This document shows, piece after piece, positions 1 through 11,062 of a DNA stretch of 64,000 nt (within the stretch, counting starts at the first letter, position 1; each line of letters begins with the position of its first letter). Source of the DNA: Pogostemon cablin. Its lineage: Eukaryota > Streptophyta > Magnoliopsida > Lamiales > Lamiaceae. Where the stretch lies: positions 22,406,927-22,470,926 of the forward strand of contig CM042987.1 in NCBI GenBank assembly GCA_023678885.1. The letters run 5' to 3'. The translations under genes and the position numbers were made by a program. The notes below the pieces were generated by a model. The model did no database searches. It worked only from the letters and a program-made list of their open reading frames with translations, and was not told where the DNA came from.

Positions 1-2409
1 GATTTCTTCATGCCGAGGACAATGCCACAAATGATGGGACCACCAATTCATGACAACAACTTTGAATTTAAAATGGGCTTGATTTCATTGGTGAGAGAGC
101 AACAATTTAGTGGAGCTCCGAATGAAGATCCTAATGCTCATCTAGCTCAATTCGTTGAGATTGCCAACACCGTCAAGATGAATGGGGTGTGTGAAGATTG
201 TATCAAGATGAGGTTGTTTCCGTTTTCTTTAAAGGATAGAGCAAGAACATGGCTCTCCACTATTACTCCCGGTACGTGCAACACATGGGACGAACTAGCA
301 CAAATGTTTTTGAACAAATACTTCCCACCTTCCAAGACGCTTCAAATGAAGAGCTTGATCACTCAATTCAAGCAAATGCCTCAAGAGAGTTTTTATGAAG
401 TGTGGGAAAGGTTTGAGGATATGCTACGCAAGTGTCCACAACATGGTTTCCTGGAGAATCAACAAGTTGGATTTTTCTATCAAGGACTTGTGAATGGGCA
501 AAGAGTGCTTGTTGATGCTTCGGCGGGTGGATCTATACTTGGAGTGACTCCGGAAAGGGCCATAAATATTTTTGAAGAGATTGCTACAAATGTGTACCAA
601 TGGCCATCGGAGAGGGTAAGTGGATGCTATGGATTTGAAAGTTTTGATCAAGGGCAACAATATAATGTGAAGAGTGTAAGTGTTGAACCAAGTATGCCAA
701 GCATGGAAAAGATAGTGGCGGAAGTCATTAAACAAATGAGCTTGAATCAAAGTGTGAACAATCAAGGAGCGAATATAGTTGAGGGGCTACAAGTCGAGGA
801 AGGTGTGCTACCTCCGAATGTTGTGAATGGTGAACAATGGGCCAACTCTATGCCACGTGTTGAGGATGTGTCGTACATGCAAGGAAGAAACTACCAAGGA
901 AATTAGCAAAATAATTTCCAAGGTAGTTTCAACCAAAGTCAAGGAAACTATCCACCAAGGCAAGGGGGCTTTAATGGTCAAAGTAGTGGAAGCTCATACC
1001 CACAACAACAAAGGCAAAGCAACTTCTCTTACTCTAATCTGAGCAATGCGGTTGCGTATCCTTCGGGATATCAACCGGGAGCTAAGGCACCGAACAATGA
1101 GGGAAGAGCATCAACCGATGAGCTACTTGAACAATTGATTGCATCAAACAAAGCTAGAGATGAAGCTAATGAAAGAAGATTCAAAGCTCTTGAGGAAAAT
1201 AATGAAAGAAGATTAAAAACTATTGAGGAAAATAGTGATAGAAGATGCAAAGCTTTGGAGTACAATGTTGGACAAATGGCAAGTTCATTGAGTGCTCAAC
1301 AAAAAGGAAAGTTTCCGGCCACAACCGAAGTGAATCCCAAAGCTCAATGTTTGTTCGTTGATATGAAGGAGGAACGAAACGTTGAAGAAGGGTTGGTGGA
1401 AAGTAAGGTTGTTGAAGAAATGGAAGAGATAAGTAAGAAAGAAGAGAAGGGGCTTAAATGGATACCTAAGTGGAAAAAGGTGCAAGAGGAAAAGAAAGTG
1501 GAAGAAAAGGGTAAAGAAGAGGAGTACAAACGTGATTATTGGGGTATTCCGATCACTCAATTCCCTATTCCCTATCCACAAATGTTTGTAAAAGAGGAGA
1601 AGAAAAAGGAGTTTGAGGAGTATGTGAAAGAGCTCAAGAAAAAGTATGAGAAAAAAAGGAAAGAAGAGCAACCCAAAGCAAGTGGATCAATGCAAAAAAG
1701 GGGGCCTACAAAAGTTGGTGATCCGGGGAAGTTCATAATCCCTTGTGATTTTGAAAAGAAAGGTACCCTTGATGCATTGTGTGACTTGGGGGCAAGCGTT
1801 AACGTGATGTCTCATGCCACGTTCAAAGACCTTGCAATTGGAAAGCTAAAGCCTACAACTATCCGTCTTGAAGTTGTCAATGGTGAGGTTGTGAAGCCAC
1901 TAGAAATTGTTGAAGACGTGGAGGTAAAGGTGAAGGGGCTAGCTTTCCCAGTCGACTTCATGATTTTGGAAGTGAAGGCGGACCCCAAAGTTCCACTCAT
2001 TTTGTGAAGGCCATTTCTAGCTACGGGAAGAGCAAGAATTGATGTTGGTAGAGAAGAGTTATCCTTGAGCTCAAAAGGAAAGAGTGTCACGTTCATGTGT
2101 AAGAAGGAAAAAGGAGCCAAGTCTCACTTAAAGCCTCCAGATGATTTCGATGATCATGATTCTCTTCTCTTTGACAATTTAAATTCATTTCTTCATGATT
2201 ATATGAAATTGTCAAATGCTAACTTGTCTTCTTGTGATGCTGATAGAAAGAAAGCTCCGAACCTCGATTGGAAACTTGACAAAGGAGAAAGAGGAAGTCC
2301 ACTAGAATCACTTCTTGATGACGATTTGATGCTAGTGAGCAAGAATGGAGAGGTTGAGCTAGTGGACAAGAAGAAGGCTAAGCTAATGTTTAAAGTGAGG
2401 ATGCGATGA
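1..2409 (+). pseudogene. Athila-type Gag-protease polyprotein, 5'-truncated, two in-frame stops
   Basis: One reading frame runs from the window start to the stop at 2407-2409, broken by TAG at 904-906 and TGA at 2005-2007. The first 200 residues are a retrotransposon Gag core (FSGAPNEDPNAHL, RARTWL, FPPSKT, YEVWERFEDMLRKCP). A Q/N/G-rich stretch and a charged K/E-rich coiled region follow. The aspartic protease carries its active site as CDLGASVNVMS near 1780-1812. The TGA falls where relatives read Gly in LILGRPFLATGR, so it is a single-base nonsense change. A short tail ending in FKVRMR follows and then non-coding DNA; RT, RNase H and integrase are absent. The product would be a capsid precursor plus protease for virus-like particles. 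The family call rests on motifs; the true start lies before the window. Confidence 0.85.
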
Positions 2410-2630
2410 GAAAGTGGGATGGACCATCCTTTGGTCCAATGATCGTAAAATTCCATCCGGCTTGAAGACGTTAAACTTAGCGCTAAATGGGAGGCAACCC
2501 ATTCTTTTGTTATTTTGATGCTTTTTGTTATTTATTTTGGTCTTGTAGGTGGATTGTGCTCGTGAGAAAAAGAATGTTGAAGAACGGAGAAGAGCTTCAT
2601 GGATTTGAGTAAAAATGTCACCATTTGTTG

Positions 2631-2816
2631 CAAACTTAATTCTCGACTCTTGTGTCGAGTCAAGTTTGGGGGGAAAGTGCATGGTGAACATAGCTTGAGT
2701 CGTGTGGATGTGTTTACTTCTCAACAAGAAGATCATCAATGGAAACTACAAGGGTAAGTCCCACCACTTTTTGCAAACTTAATTCTCACTTCTAAGTTCG
2801 ATTTAAGTTTGGGGGG
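2631..2816 (+). repeat. Duplicated hairpin plus G-tract module
   Basis: Two copies about 140 bp apart. Copy 1 (2631-2668) pairs CAAACTT with AAGTTTG and has an inner stem CTCGAC/GTCGAG. Copy 2 (2774-2811) has perfect 9-bp arms CAAACTTAA/TTAAGTTTG. Each runs straight into six G residues and then purines. The same structure occurs once in the other gypsy elements of the window. Confidence 0.75.
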
Positions 2817-4628
2817 AGAGTGCGTGGTGTGACTCACCACTTGAGTGTGCTTAAAATTGAGTGAATTTTACAAGAAGTCCTATCAATGAATTGTGTGACT
2901 TGGGGGCAAAAAGCAATTCTAAAATTCACTCAATTTTAAAATTTTCTCATGAGTTTGGTTGGATTTTGGTATGATTGGTAGTGTTGAAGTGCTTGTGAAT
3001 CCATATTTTTAAGGCAATTGTTGAGCTAATGGTGTTGTATGAGTTTTGAGTATGAATGAAGGGTATTGAAAGCACGAATGGAGCTTGGAGCAAACGCTTT
3101 CCTTACCAAATGCCTATTGAGGGAGTACTCTACACCTTATCACTTTTAATTAATTTTGATTTGGATTAAATGGATTAGCATGTTACTTCATGTGTTATGT
3201 TTTTGGGATGTTTATTTTTGTTATTTAGGATTTCCTTTTCAATCAAGGTTGGGATGATTGTGAGCTTACATTGTTATGGATGATTTGAATGTGTGCTTCA
3301 TTGTTTAATGATGGTGATTGTTGTTTTTGCATGTTATGTGTTTGTTTTGTTTCTTATTTGTTGAGTCTTTATTTTATGTTTTGTGTTTTCTTATTTTTGT
3401 CTTGGTATGTTTGGTGGTTTGTTTTGGGATGTTGTGAGTCATTTTTGAACATGAGTGGTGATATGTTGTGGTAGTAAGTGATGACAAGTTATGATTAAGA
3501 ATCTATACACTTTCGAATTGTGACATGTTTTAATTAACTTGTTCAATTTTGAGATGAATGTGATGTAATAAGTTTCTTAAGGTCCAATGCATAAGCTTGT
3601 GAGAATTTGAGCCTCAACCGTGCATACATGGTTTTTTTCATGAGTGGATTGGTTGTGTTTGATAAGCTAGAACTTGCTCAAGGACTATAGGAACGAGCCC
3701 GATTTGTGGAGATTAGTGAAATGATCTAAGGCCATCCTTGTCATTTATAGTCATTGCCAAATATTTTCCTACCTTGAACATCATCCCTAGTCAACCACTT
3801 TGAGCCTTAAAGTCATTTTATTGTGAATTTAGCACATTACAAGCCTTGATTACCCATTTGAGCCTTATATAATTACCCTTTTGTGTGAGTGATTGAGGAG
3901 ATGTGGTTTAGAAAGGTTTGATGAGAATTGTGCAAGAAAAGAAAGAAAATGGTAACAAGCAAGAAAAAGGATGAAAAGAGCTCAAGAAAGAATGAACATG
4001 CAACCTCAAAACAAGAAAATGAGCAAAGCAACAACAATATGCTCAAGTATTTAAAAGTTTAAAGAAGGAAACATGCATCATAAGAAGCTCAATCAAAAGG
4101 AGAAAGTTGATGATTAGTGCTTGTGAACAATAAAGACAAGAAAGGAAGAAAGAAAAGTGGAGAAGTTGGAGAAATTGGCCATCTCTTTGATTACTTACAC
4201 TTGATTAGTCATTCTTACCTATATTCTTCCTACCCTACCAAAGAGCCTATCATTACATCCGTAATGAAAGACCTTTTTGATCATTAATGGAAACCTTGGC
4301 GGTTTGTGAATATAGTCACGAGCAAGCTTATAGCGAGTCGAGCCAATCGATTGATGAGTGTTGTTTTACCCCACTTTAAAGAGTGTTGAGTGAAATTGAT
4401 ATCTATGTGAGGCTTGGACTTAAAAAAGGGACTATATTACACCATCATTCTCTTTAGATTGAACTTGTTAATTCTTCATGTCATGAATCTAATGTTGTAG
4501 GATGACTTAGCATAAATTGTGATTCTTATTATTATTGGTGTGTTATTACTTATGTTCGTTTAGTCTTTTCCTAGGTGAATATCTCTCTCCTTGGTTTATC
4601 ATTTCGTTGTGGGGGACACACAACACTT

Positions 4629-4642
4629 TAAGTTTAGGGGTG
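4629..4642 (+). promoter_or_regulatory. 3' polypurine tract of the Gag-protease element
   Basis: TAAGTTTAGGGGTG directly precedes TGATGAGTG, the LTR start. It matches the PPT-LTR junctions at 16979-16991 and 52526-52539. It would prime plus-strand DNA synthesis. The exact first LTR base (4641 or 4643) is uncertain because TG occurs at both. Confidence 0.7.
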
Positions 4643-4884
4643 TGATGAGTGATATTTTCACCTAGATTTTAGTGTCTTTTTATATGTGTTTTCGTATTAT
4701 TTTATCCGTATTTTATGTTCTATTTGGTTGTGTTTTGTATTTTATGGAAATGTGTGTGAATGAGCTTAAACCTATAATTTTCACTTTTTATTTGATGCTA
4801 GATATGATAAGGAAGACGTAGGAAAAAACGGATCTCAATTCGGAGTTGAAACGAGGGAGAACGAGCCAAAACAGTGAAGGAATC

Positions 4885-5160
4885 AGGACAGCAGCAACAC
4901 GACTGGCCGTGTCGGTGGCACGAGCCGTGTCACAGTACACGACCCGTGTAGTCAACACGGGCCTGTCTAGACTGGCCGTGCAGCAACATCTATTCATCCA
5001 ACACGACCACCACTTGGCCGTGTTGCGGAGCTCGACTCGTGTTGCAGCACACGACCCGTGTAGCCAACGCGAGCCTGTAAGGAGAGGCCGTGCGGGAGCA
5101 TCAGTTCACGCAACACGGGCACCTTATGGCCGTGTTGCGCCACACGACTCGTGTCGTGTC
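4885..5160 (+). repeat. CpG-rich ACACGAC/GTCGTGT quasi-palindrome array in the LTR
   Basis: The stretch repeats ACACGACCCGTGT, GGCCGTGT and CACGAGCCGTGT in both orientations every 20-40 bp. It is far richer in CpG than its surroundings and lies just upstream of the TATA box, in the U3 position. It resembles, with different letters, the GGTTCGACC arrays of the other elements. The ORFs across it are a by-product of the repeat. Confidence 0.75.
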
Positions 5161-5205
5161 TGGGATCAGAAAAAAATCAGAATCCTTCTAGAAGGCCCAT
5201 AAGGG

Positions 5206-5213
5206 TATAAATA
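5206..5213 (+). promoter_or_regulatory. TATA box of the 3' LTR promoter
   Basis: TATAAATA between the CpG array and a pyrimidine-rich leader (CTTCCCCACACACCTCACAC). Position and context fit a pol II LTR promoter, with transcription starting roughly 30 bp downstream. Function is inferred. Confidence 0.6.
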
Positions 5214-6861
5214 CCCCTCCATTCAGATTTTATAGAGAGAATCCGAAATTCTACCTTCCCCACACACCTCACACACCATTTTCTCTATTTTTCACCTTCA
5301 TCTTCATCCATTCACCATCCTTTGGATTTACAATCATCCAACCATCAAAACCTTCATCAAATTGAAGAAAAGAAGCAAGGAAGAGAGGAAGATTGCAAAG
5401 AAAGGAAGAAGATCACCATTGAAGCTCTTCAAGGGAGTTTTCATCCATACTTTGTAGTTAAACCTCATAGTTTCATCATGTTTTTGAAGGATCTTAATGT
5501 CTATGTTAATTTCCTTGTTAATATGGTAGGCTAATCTCCCTTGTGAGATTAGCAACATGAGAGTTGTTGGATAATTTTGGGGATTTGTGTATTTTAATTC
5601 ATATGTTGATTGGATCTATGATTTTCTACCATTGATTATTAATTGCTTGAATTGTATTGATGATTTGTGTGTTTAGTTGTTCTAGATATGTGATTAGATT
5701 GAGAAATCAATTATATGCTTAGGATAATTAAGTGAATCATTTCATCAAACACTTCATGTGCATTATAGATTGTGAAGAGATTGAGAAGTCCTTCATAGTT
5801 TAGAACCCTTTGGTAGGACATGTGATTGGTTTGATCTAGAGATTGATTAATTGTGTGAAGGGACTCTCATTTAAGCTTAGTACCTAGTTGGAATTGTTTA
5901 AGTGAGAACCAATCCATTGAGCTATTTGATATTCATATCCTATTCATCTCGAGAGGGAGTTTAGGTGATCTTAGTGTTGGCCCTTAGTCTACAATCCATG
6001 ATATATATGAATTTGATGCATAATTCCTAGAATTTCTACTTCTTAATTGTTGTTAATCTCACTTTTAATCAATTTGGTAAACCACTTTCCATCATCATCT
6101 TGTTCGTTTGATCATTGCTTGCTTTGATTACTTGTCATTTATTTGTTTACAACCAATCCCATTGATGATTCGTCTCTATAAAATTACAACAAACGTGAGA
6201 TCGCTTAAGCACTAGTGCCTACCTCCCTTGGGTTCGATAATTTCTTGAATTGGTCATTCTCCACTAAACTATGGCTAATCAATCATCTCCCATCATCTAA
6301 CACACATGTAGTTTCAAGTAAGACAAGAGGCAAGTTCTAGAATACATACACAAGAACGATACTCACCAGAAAAGAAATATCATGTGATTATGTACATGAT
6401 CAACGAGGCTCAAAATCTCACATGGGTTTTTAACAAGTAACAGAACACTTTTCATGGTAGGTAATATCCCACAAGTACACATAGAACTTCATATCACAAT
6501 ATAACTCAAGTACACTTCCTTCATCAATTTCAAGAGCATATGAATTTCAAAGATAATTTTAATAATATAAGCTCACATGGATCACCACCATAAACTCAAT
6601 CCTTCCACTCCATGAATTAAAAAACATATAAAAATTAGAAAAAGGAAACGAGGGCACCTGATTTTTCTTCAACGTACGCACGAGTTCCTCGAGTCAAAGC
6701 CTCAATGTAGAACTCGTCTTGCCACTCTTTTACCTTTTTCTATCATCAAAGCTCAAAAAAACTCATCATCACAGGATTCATCAATAATAAAATAGGAGAA
6801 CTATAAGAAAGAATTAATTGACTATGTAATCGACTCCACACACTAGAAACACCACTGAACA

Positions 6862-6942
6862 CTAGGCAAATTGCAAAAAATCGACACATCAAAACCAATT
6901 AAAGTTTCAATATACTACAAAAAATCAACTCCCCTAGCAAAC
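6862..6942 (-). repeat. Conserved TTGATTTTTTGC block (copy A)
   Basis: On the minus strand this block has TTGATTTTTTG, an AT-rich spacer of about 35 bp and TCGATTTTTTGCAATTTGCC. It is one of five copies in the window (also near 12555, 22361, 44110 and 50921), always 0.1-0.15 kb after the hairpin plus G-tract. Confidence 0.7.
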
Positions 6943-7000
6943 ATTACAAAGAAAAGATTATATTCTTTGTGCTTCAATGAGGTAAGTACATCACACCCCC

Positions 7001-7036
7001 CAAACTTAGTAAAAACGTAAGTTGAAACTAAGTTTG
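7001..7036 (-). repeat. Hairpin plus G-tract (copy A)
   Basis: Perfect 9-bp inverted arms CAAACTTAG/CTAAGTTTG, followed on the minus strand by GGGGGGTGTGATGTACTTACC. Same place and partner sequences as in Athila-1 (12444-12479). Confidence 0.8.
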
Positions 7037-7083
7037 CAAAGATGTAATTGCCGAATAATAAGCACCTTAAATATAAAAATTTC

Positions 7084-9288
7084 TTACTCACACGAAAGAA
7101 ATAAAGCAATAAAACAGAAGGGCAAGCCCCCCAACAGGCACTCATGTTTAACGTCGTAGAGCAACGACGGTAGAGGACGGTCTTCTCGCATCCTCACCTT
7201 CAAATACTTTCTTTCCCTCTTCTTGTCTACACTCAACACCTCACCTTTCTTGGTCACAAAAATATGATCATTGAAATTTCCTTCCTCCCATGGCTGTCTA
7301 GACTCCTCCTTGTCAACCTTCCACTTAAATTCAGAATCACCTGTCTTAGAAAAATCAAGATTAAACAAGTTAGAAACCATATCAATGCTCTTGCACGATT
7401 GAGTCTCCATGGGCATCTTCATTGCATGATCAAGAGAGAAAACCACATCTTCATTATCCATCTGCAGTCTAAGCTTCTCCGCTCTCAACTTCTTTGCTCT
7501 TTCCCACTTCTTCTCCATAGTAAGCTCAGTATTCCGTCCTTGGGATAGTAAGGGAGTAGCATTAACATCATGTAAAGCATTCGGCGAGGAAAATGGTGCA
7601 ATTTGGCAGGGTTCGACCTTGGTTCGACCAGGGGTACTGGTCGAACCAGGTACATCGTGGTCAAATCAAGCACCTGGAAGTCCATTCTCACCTTGCATGT
7701 TGGGTTCGACCTGGGTTCGACCAGGGGTACTGGTTGAACCAACTACCCCAGGTTGAATCGGCTCTCTGGAAGATTTCTGCCCTCCGATTCGACCTTGGTT
7801 CGACCAGGGGTACTGGTCGAATCGAGTCCGCGATGAAACAGGGTGCTTCGCAGAGTGCGGTTTGACCTCGGTTCGACCTGTTGTGCTAGTCAAACCGGAA
7901 TGCCCCAGGTCAAACTGACCTTCTATAAGATTTATGGTCGTCGGTTCGACCTGGGTCCGACCTGATGGACTGGTCGAACCGGTAGCATCGTGGTCGAATC
8001 AAGAATTTGTGATAACAGAGTGCTCCAGATGGGGTAATTCGACCTGGATTCGACCTGAGGGCCATGTCGAATCGACTGGCTATTGCTCGAATCGAGGCGC
8101 AACTTCTGCCGGATGTCTTCCTGTAGTTAGATTCGACCTCCCCTGCATGCTTCGACCTGTGGGACAGGTCGAATCATAGTGTTTTTGGTCGAATCCGCTT
8201 CCTTTCACCTCAAACTTCAACTCCGGCTTCATTGGTCCCTCGTACTGCGTTCCAAACCTTAACTTGATGGTTTTATTCTCCAATTTTTATGTTAATTGAT
8301 TCACGTTTGTGGTCATCTGTCCCATAATCAAAGTAAGCTCCTTCATCTGCTTAGATAAATCTGCATGATCAACATTCATTCTAGCTTCGATGTGGTCAAT
8401 CCTTGCATCGTTCTCAGCCATGTATCGATTGAAGGTATCTTCATCACTCTTCACTTCTTGCTGCTTCATATTAGGCCCCCTTTGTGTCAACTCTGTGATT
8501 TGCCTCTGCTGGAACTCTAGTAGCTTGTTGATGTTAGTTAGACTAGAGACGATCTCATCATCCCTATTCGGCTTCACCACTTGATGTTCAACCTGCGCTA
8601 CCTCGCCAAGTACATATAATCCTCTATCTCTCTCTATTGGCCAGTCACGTGAATTCATAGAGATGTGTTCAAACAACTTTTCCGCTTCAAGTGCTGTCTT
8701 TGATAACAGCGCTCCTCCTGATGCATCAATAAAAATACGCGACTCACAATCCAATCCATAGTAGAAGATGCTTATGTATTCAGCATTAGGCATTCCATGC
8801 TGTGGACACCTCCTGAGTATGTCTTTAAACTTGTCCCACGCCTCATAAAATTTCTCACCCTGTTTCATAACAAATCGAGTGATCTCTTGCTTCATTCTTT
8901 AGACCCTTGAGGGTGGCATGTATCTCTCCAAGAACTTCTGCTGCAGTTGGTCACATGTATTGCAATCGGCTGGATCAAGGGTCTCATACCAAGCTTCCGC
9001 CTTATTAATTAAAGAGAACTTGAATAAGGCAATCCGCCTAGCATTATCATTAGCTCTAACTCCCTTCTGAGTGTTTGCATAACCAAGAAATTTTCAGAGA
9101 TACTGATATGGATCTTCAAAACAACCTCCAGAAAAGGGATTCTTCTCTACCATGTTAAAAAGAGCGGGATGTATCTCAAAATCATCATCTTCCCCCCTTG
9201 ATCCTATCAACCCCATGTTGACATTCCCAAAGTTCGTGAAAATTTCACGAATGGAAACATTATCCAGATTCTGCCTAGCTCCGGCCAT
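7084..9288 (-). pseudogene. Gag fusion protein of copy A (Gag, repeat linker, post-protease tail)
   Basis: The pieces starting at 9288, 8895, 8283, 7893 and 7518 are all in one frame, so this was a single frame of about 735 codons, now with in-frame stops (for example 9094-9096 and 8287-8289). Order: N-terminus MAGARQNLDNVSIREIF; Gag core (ALFNMVEKNPFSG, RYMPPS, KFKDILRRCPQHG); coiled segment; LRFGTQYEGP, the usual end of Athila Gag; a linker encoded by GGTTCGACC repeats; then KKWERAKKLRAE joined to RLQMDNEDVVFSL and a tail with KVRMREDRPL. The tail matches what follows protease in Athila frames, so protease through most of integrase is missing. The role would be as particle protein of a non-autonomous element. 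Confidence 0.8.
7605..8210 (-). repeat. GGTTCGACC/GGTCGAACC array inside the gag linker (copy A)
   Basis: About 20 occurrences of TTCGACC or GGTCGAA and one-base variants (TTTGACC, GGTCAAA, GGTCGAATC), in alternating orientation with 8-25 bp gaps. Many variants are CpG to TpG/CpA changes, as expected from decay of methylated CpG. The array stays in phase with the gag frame on both sides. Confidence 0.85.
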
Positions 9289-9450
9289 GTTCAGCTCAAT
9301 GTGTTATTTGCTACTTTCCTTCCTCTCATTTTTTCAAGCGCACAAGTAACTCGAAAAAATTCAAGGTTAGATTGAAATAAATAATCACAAATAAAAGAAA
9401 AAAAAATATCTTAATCAAACTAGAAATAATAAAATCAATAATAACAGCCG

Positions 9451-9468
9451 TCCCCGGCAACGGCACCA
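9451..9468 (-). promoter_or_regulatory. Primer binding site (tRNA-Asp type), copy A
   Basis: The minus strand reads TGGTGCCGTTGCCGGGGA, six bases inside the LTR end. It is complementary to the 3' end of plant tRNA-Asp with one mismatch, as is usual for Athila elements. It marks the start of minus-strand DNA synthesis. Confidence 0.85.
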
Positions 9469-10611
9469 AGAACTTGATGCGCGTTTTCTCAACACACAAT
9501 TAATCCCCAAGTATGAAGAATATCAATTGTAGTCTCGAAAGGTGACCAAGTAAATATCGAACCCAAGGAACGGCGTATTATCAATTTAATTATTATCTAA
9601 ATTAATTAAGACAAGGCAATTATGTTTTAATGGTTATCAAACAACTAATATGCTGGAAATTAAATAACAAATAAAATAAACTATCACTCGAAGGATACGA
9701 AAGTGGATCAAGTAGGAGAATAGGTAGCTCTAGGATAATCCAGTTTCACTAATTAACTTCCCTTCCATGTGTCAAAGTCCGACTCTGCCTTGTGGAATAT
9801 GGACGCATCACTAAACTATGCATATCTACTCTATAGACACAAGTAAATATGCGTGTAACACGTGTGAATAACCTCGGAGCAAGAGATATAATTCACCCCC
9901 CTTTCTAGGTACTATCAGTATCAATTATTTCCCCCTAGGATTGGTACTCTATCCCGATATGATCTCCCTTTATAGGTACTATGAAATTATCTTCTTTATC
10001 CTACTTATTAATCCGAATTCAATTCAATTAACAAGTATCTATATATGATAGTTCTAATAAGACTTCGGAATCCCTTCACTTAGAATTATAACATAAAACA
10101 CTGCTCAACAGTGAACGCACTCAACCAATAACCATGTTATGTATTCAGACTCTACACAACGATTATTGATGCACAAAACGACTATGAGTATGGATTAAAA
10201 AGGCACAATCTTATATAAAATAAACCACAAGTAGTGTTGTACGGAGCATACACATGGAAGTTCAATTAACTAGATAAAACCTTCACAATCCTAGTTCTAC
10301 CAAAAAGGCTCTAGCCCATGGTGTTGTAGGAAACACACATGGGTGTTGGATAGATCTTACCCGGATGTCCGAAAAATACAAGATAAATTAGGAAACGAAT
10401 AAACCCTAGATGTGGTGTCATTACGTCCTTCTCACTCTTGAATTCTCCTCTTAGTTCTCCCCTTGATTCCACAAACGAATCTTCAAAGTGAAGGATGGAT
10501 GGAGAAAAGGATGATGGTTGGGGGGTGATCTCCCTTGTGGGGTGTTGTATGTTGTGGCCTCTCTTCTCCTCTCTTATTGTTGTGTTGTGTTCCTCCCTCT
10601 GCATGAGCCTC

Positions 10612-10619
10612 CTTTTATA
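10612..10619 (-). promoter_or_regulatory. LTR TATA box, copy A
   Basis: The minus strand reads TATAAAAG, followed by GAGGCTCATGC and a leader with CCACAACATAC. It is placed between the CpG array (U3) and the conserved R-U5 region. Promoter function is inferred from position. Confidence 0.55.
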
Positions 10620-10711
10620 CTTGTAATCACGTCTCTAGGGCTTGAAATGAGCTTTTCAAGTGATCACGCGCGTTTTGGTCTCGAAAATCCGGATAAGGTA
10701 AGTTTCCGCAC

Positions 10712-11062
10712 GATGGTTCGACCTCAGCAAACAAGTCGAACCACAGGTCGAACCCACCTACTGGACGTATTCTGCACTTGGTTCGACTTCTTATACAGGT
10801 CGAACCACTCCGTCTTGGTCGAACCACAGGTCGAACCATGCTACTGGATAATTTCTGCTCTCGATTCGACCAACCGTCAGGTCGAACCCCCAACGTCATG
10901 GTCGAATCCACTTTCTCGTGAACTGGTTCGACCATGGTTCGACCTGATAGACAGGTCGAACCCCTCGAGTCGTGGTCGAACCCACTTCCTGTACTCTTTT
11001 AACGCTGGTTTGACCTGCTGGAGAGTTCGAACCCTCCTCCAACAGGTCGAACCCACCTCTCT
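10712..11062 (-). repeat. GGTTCGACC/GGTCGAACC array in the LTR (copy A)
   Basis: About 15 motif copies in both orientations, typically as a pair GGTTCGACC...GGTCGAACC with an 8-20 bp loop. Located upstream of the LTR TATA box. It is distinct from the gag-linker array of the same element. Confidence 0.85.

Larger units (their letters stand above)
2410..4642 (+). other. 3' non-coding region of the Gag-protease element
   Basis: About 2.2 kb without a credible gene between the Gag-protease frame and the LTR. It opens with a GGGAGGCAACCC-type motif (2488-2501) that in the other elements here follows integrase or the fused Gag tail. It holds two copies of a hairpin plus G-tract, T-rich stretches (3160-3460) and purine-rich stretches (3900-4160). 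The phrase CTAGAACTTG near 3668 recurs in the 3' regions of copies A-C and Athila-1, so this is a shared element module, not host DNA. Confidence 0.7.
4643..6280 (+). mobile_element. 3' LTR of the Gag-protease element, 3' end missing
   Basis: Starts TGATGAGTGATATTTTCACC after the polypurine tract. It contains a CpG palindrome array, a TATA box at 5206-5213, and a CCCTTGGGTTCGATAA segment (6225-6242) that lies close to the 3' end in all Athila-like LTRs here. No terminal CA with a duplication is found. At about 6280 the sequence switches to the truncated 3' region of copy A, so roughly the last 60 bp of the LTR are lost. No gene is seen inside; the short ORFs are chance. Confidence 0.7.

Noticed and set aside
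1285..1671. Minus-strand ORF of 128 residues rich in Leu and Phe
   Set aside because: It is the antisense of the K/E-rich part of the Gag frame; the purine-rich coding strand creates it.
3260..3480. Small hydrophobic protein ORF at 3289-3474
   Set aside because: T-rich non-coding DNA between Gag-protease and LTR; no counterpart in related regions.
7605..8210. CRISPR-like array appearance
   Set aside because: Repeats are short, degenerate, alternate in orientation and lie inside a eukaryotic retrotransposon Gag frame.
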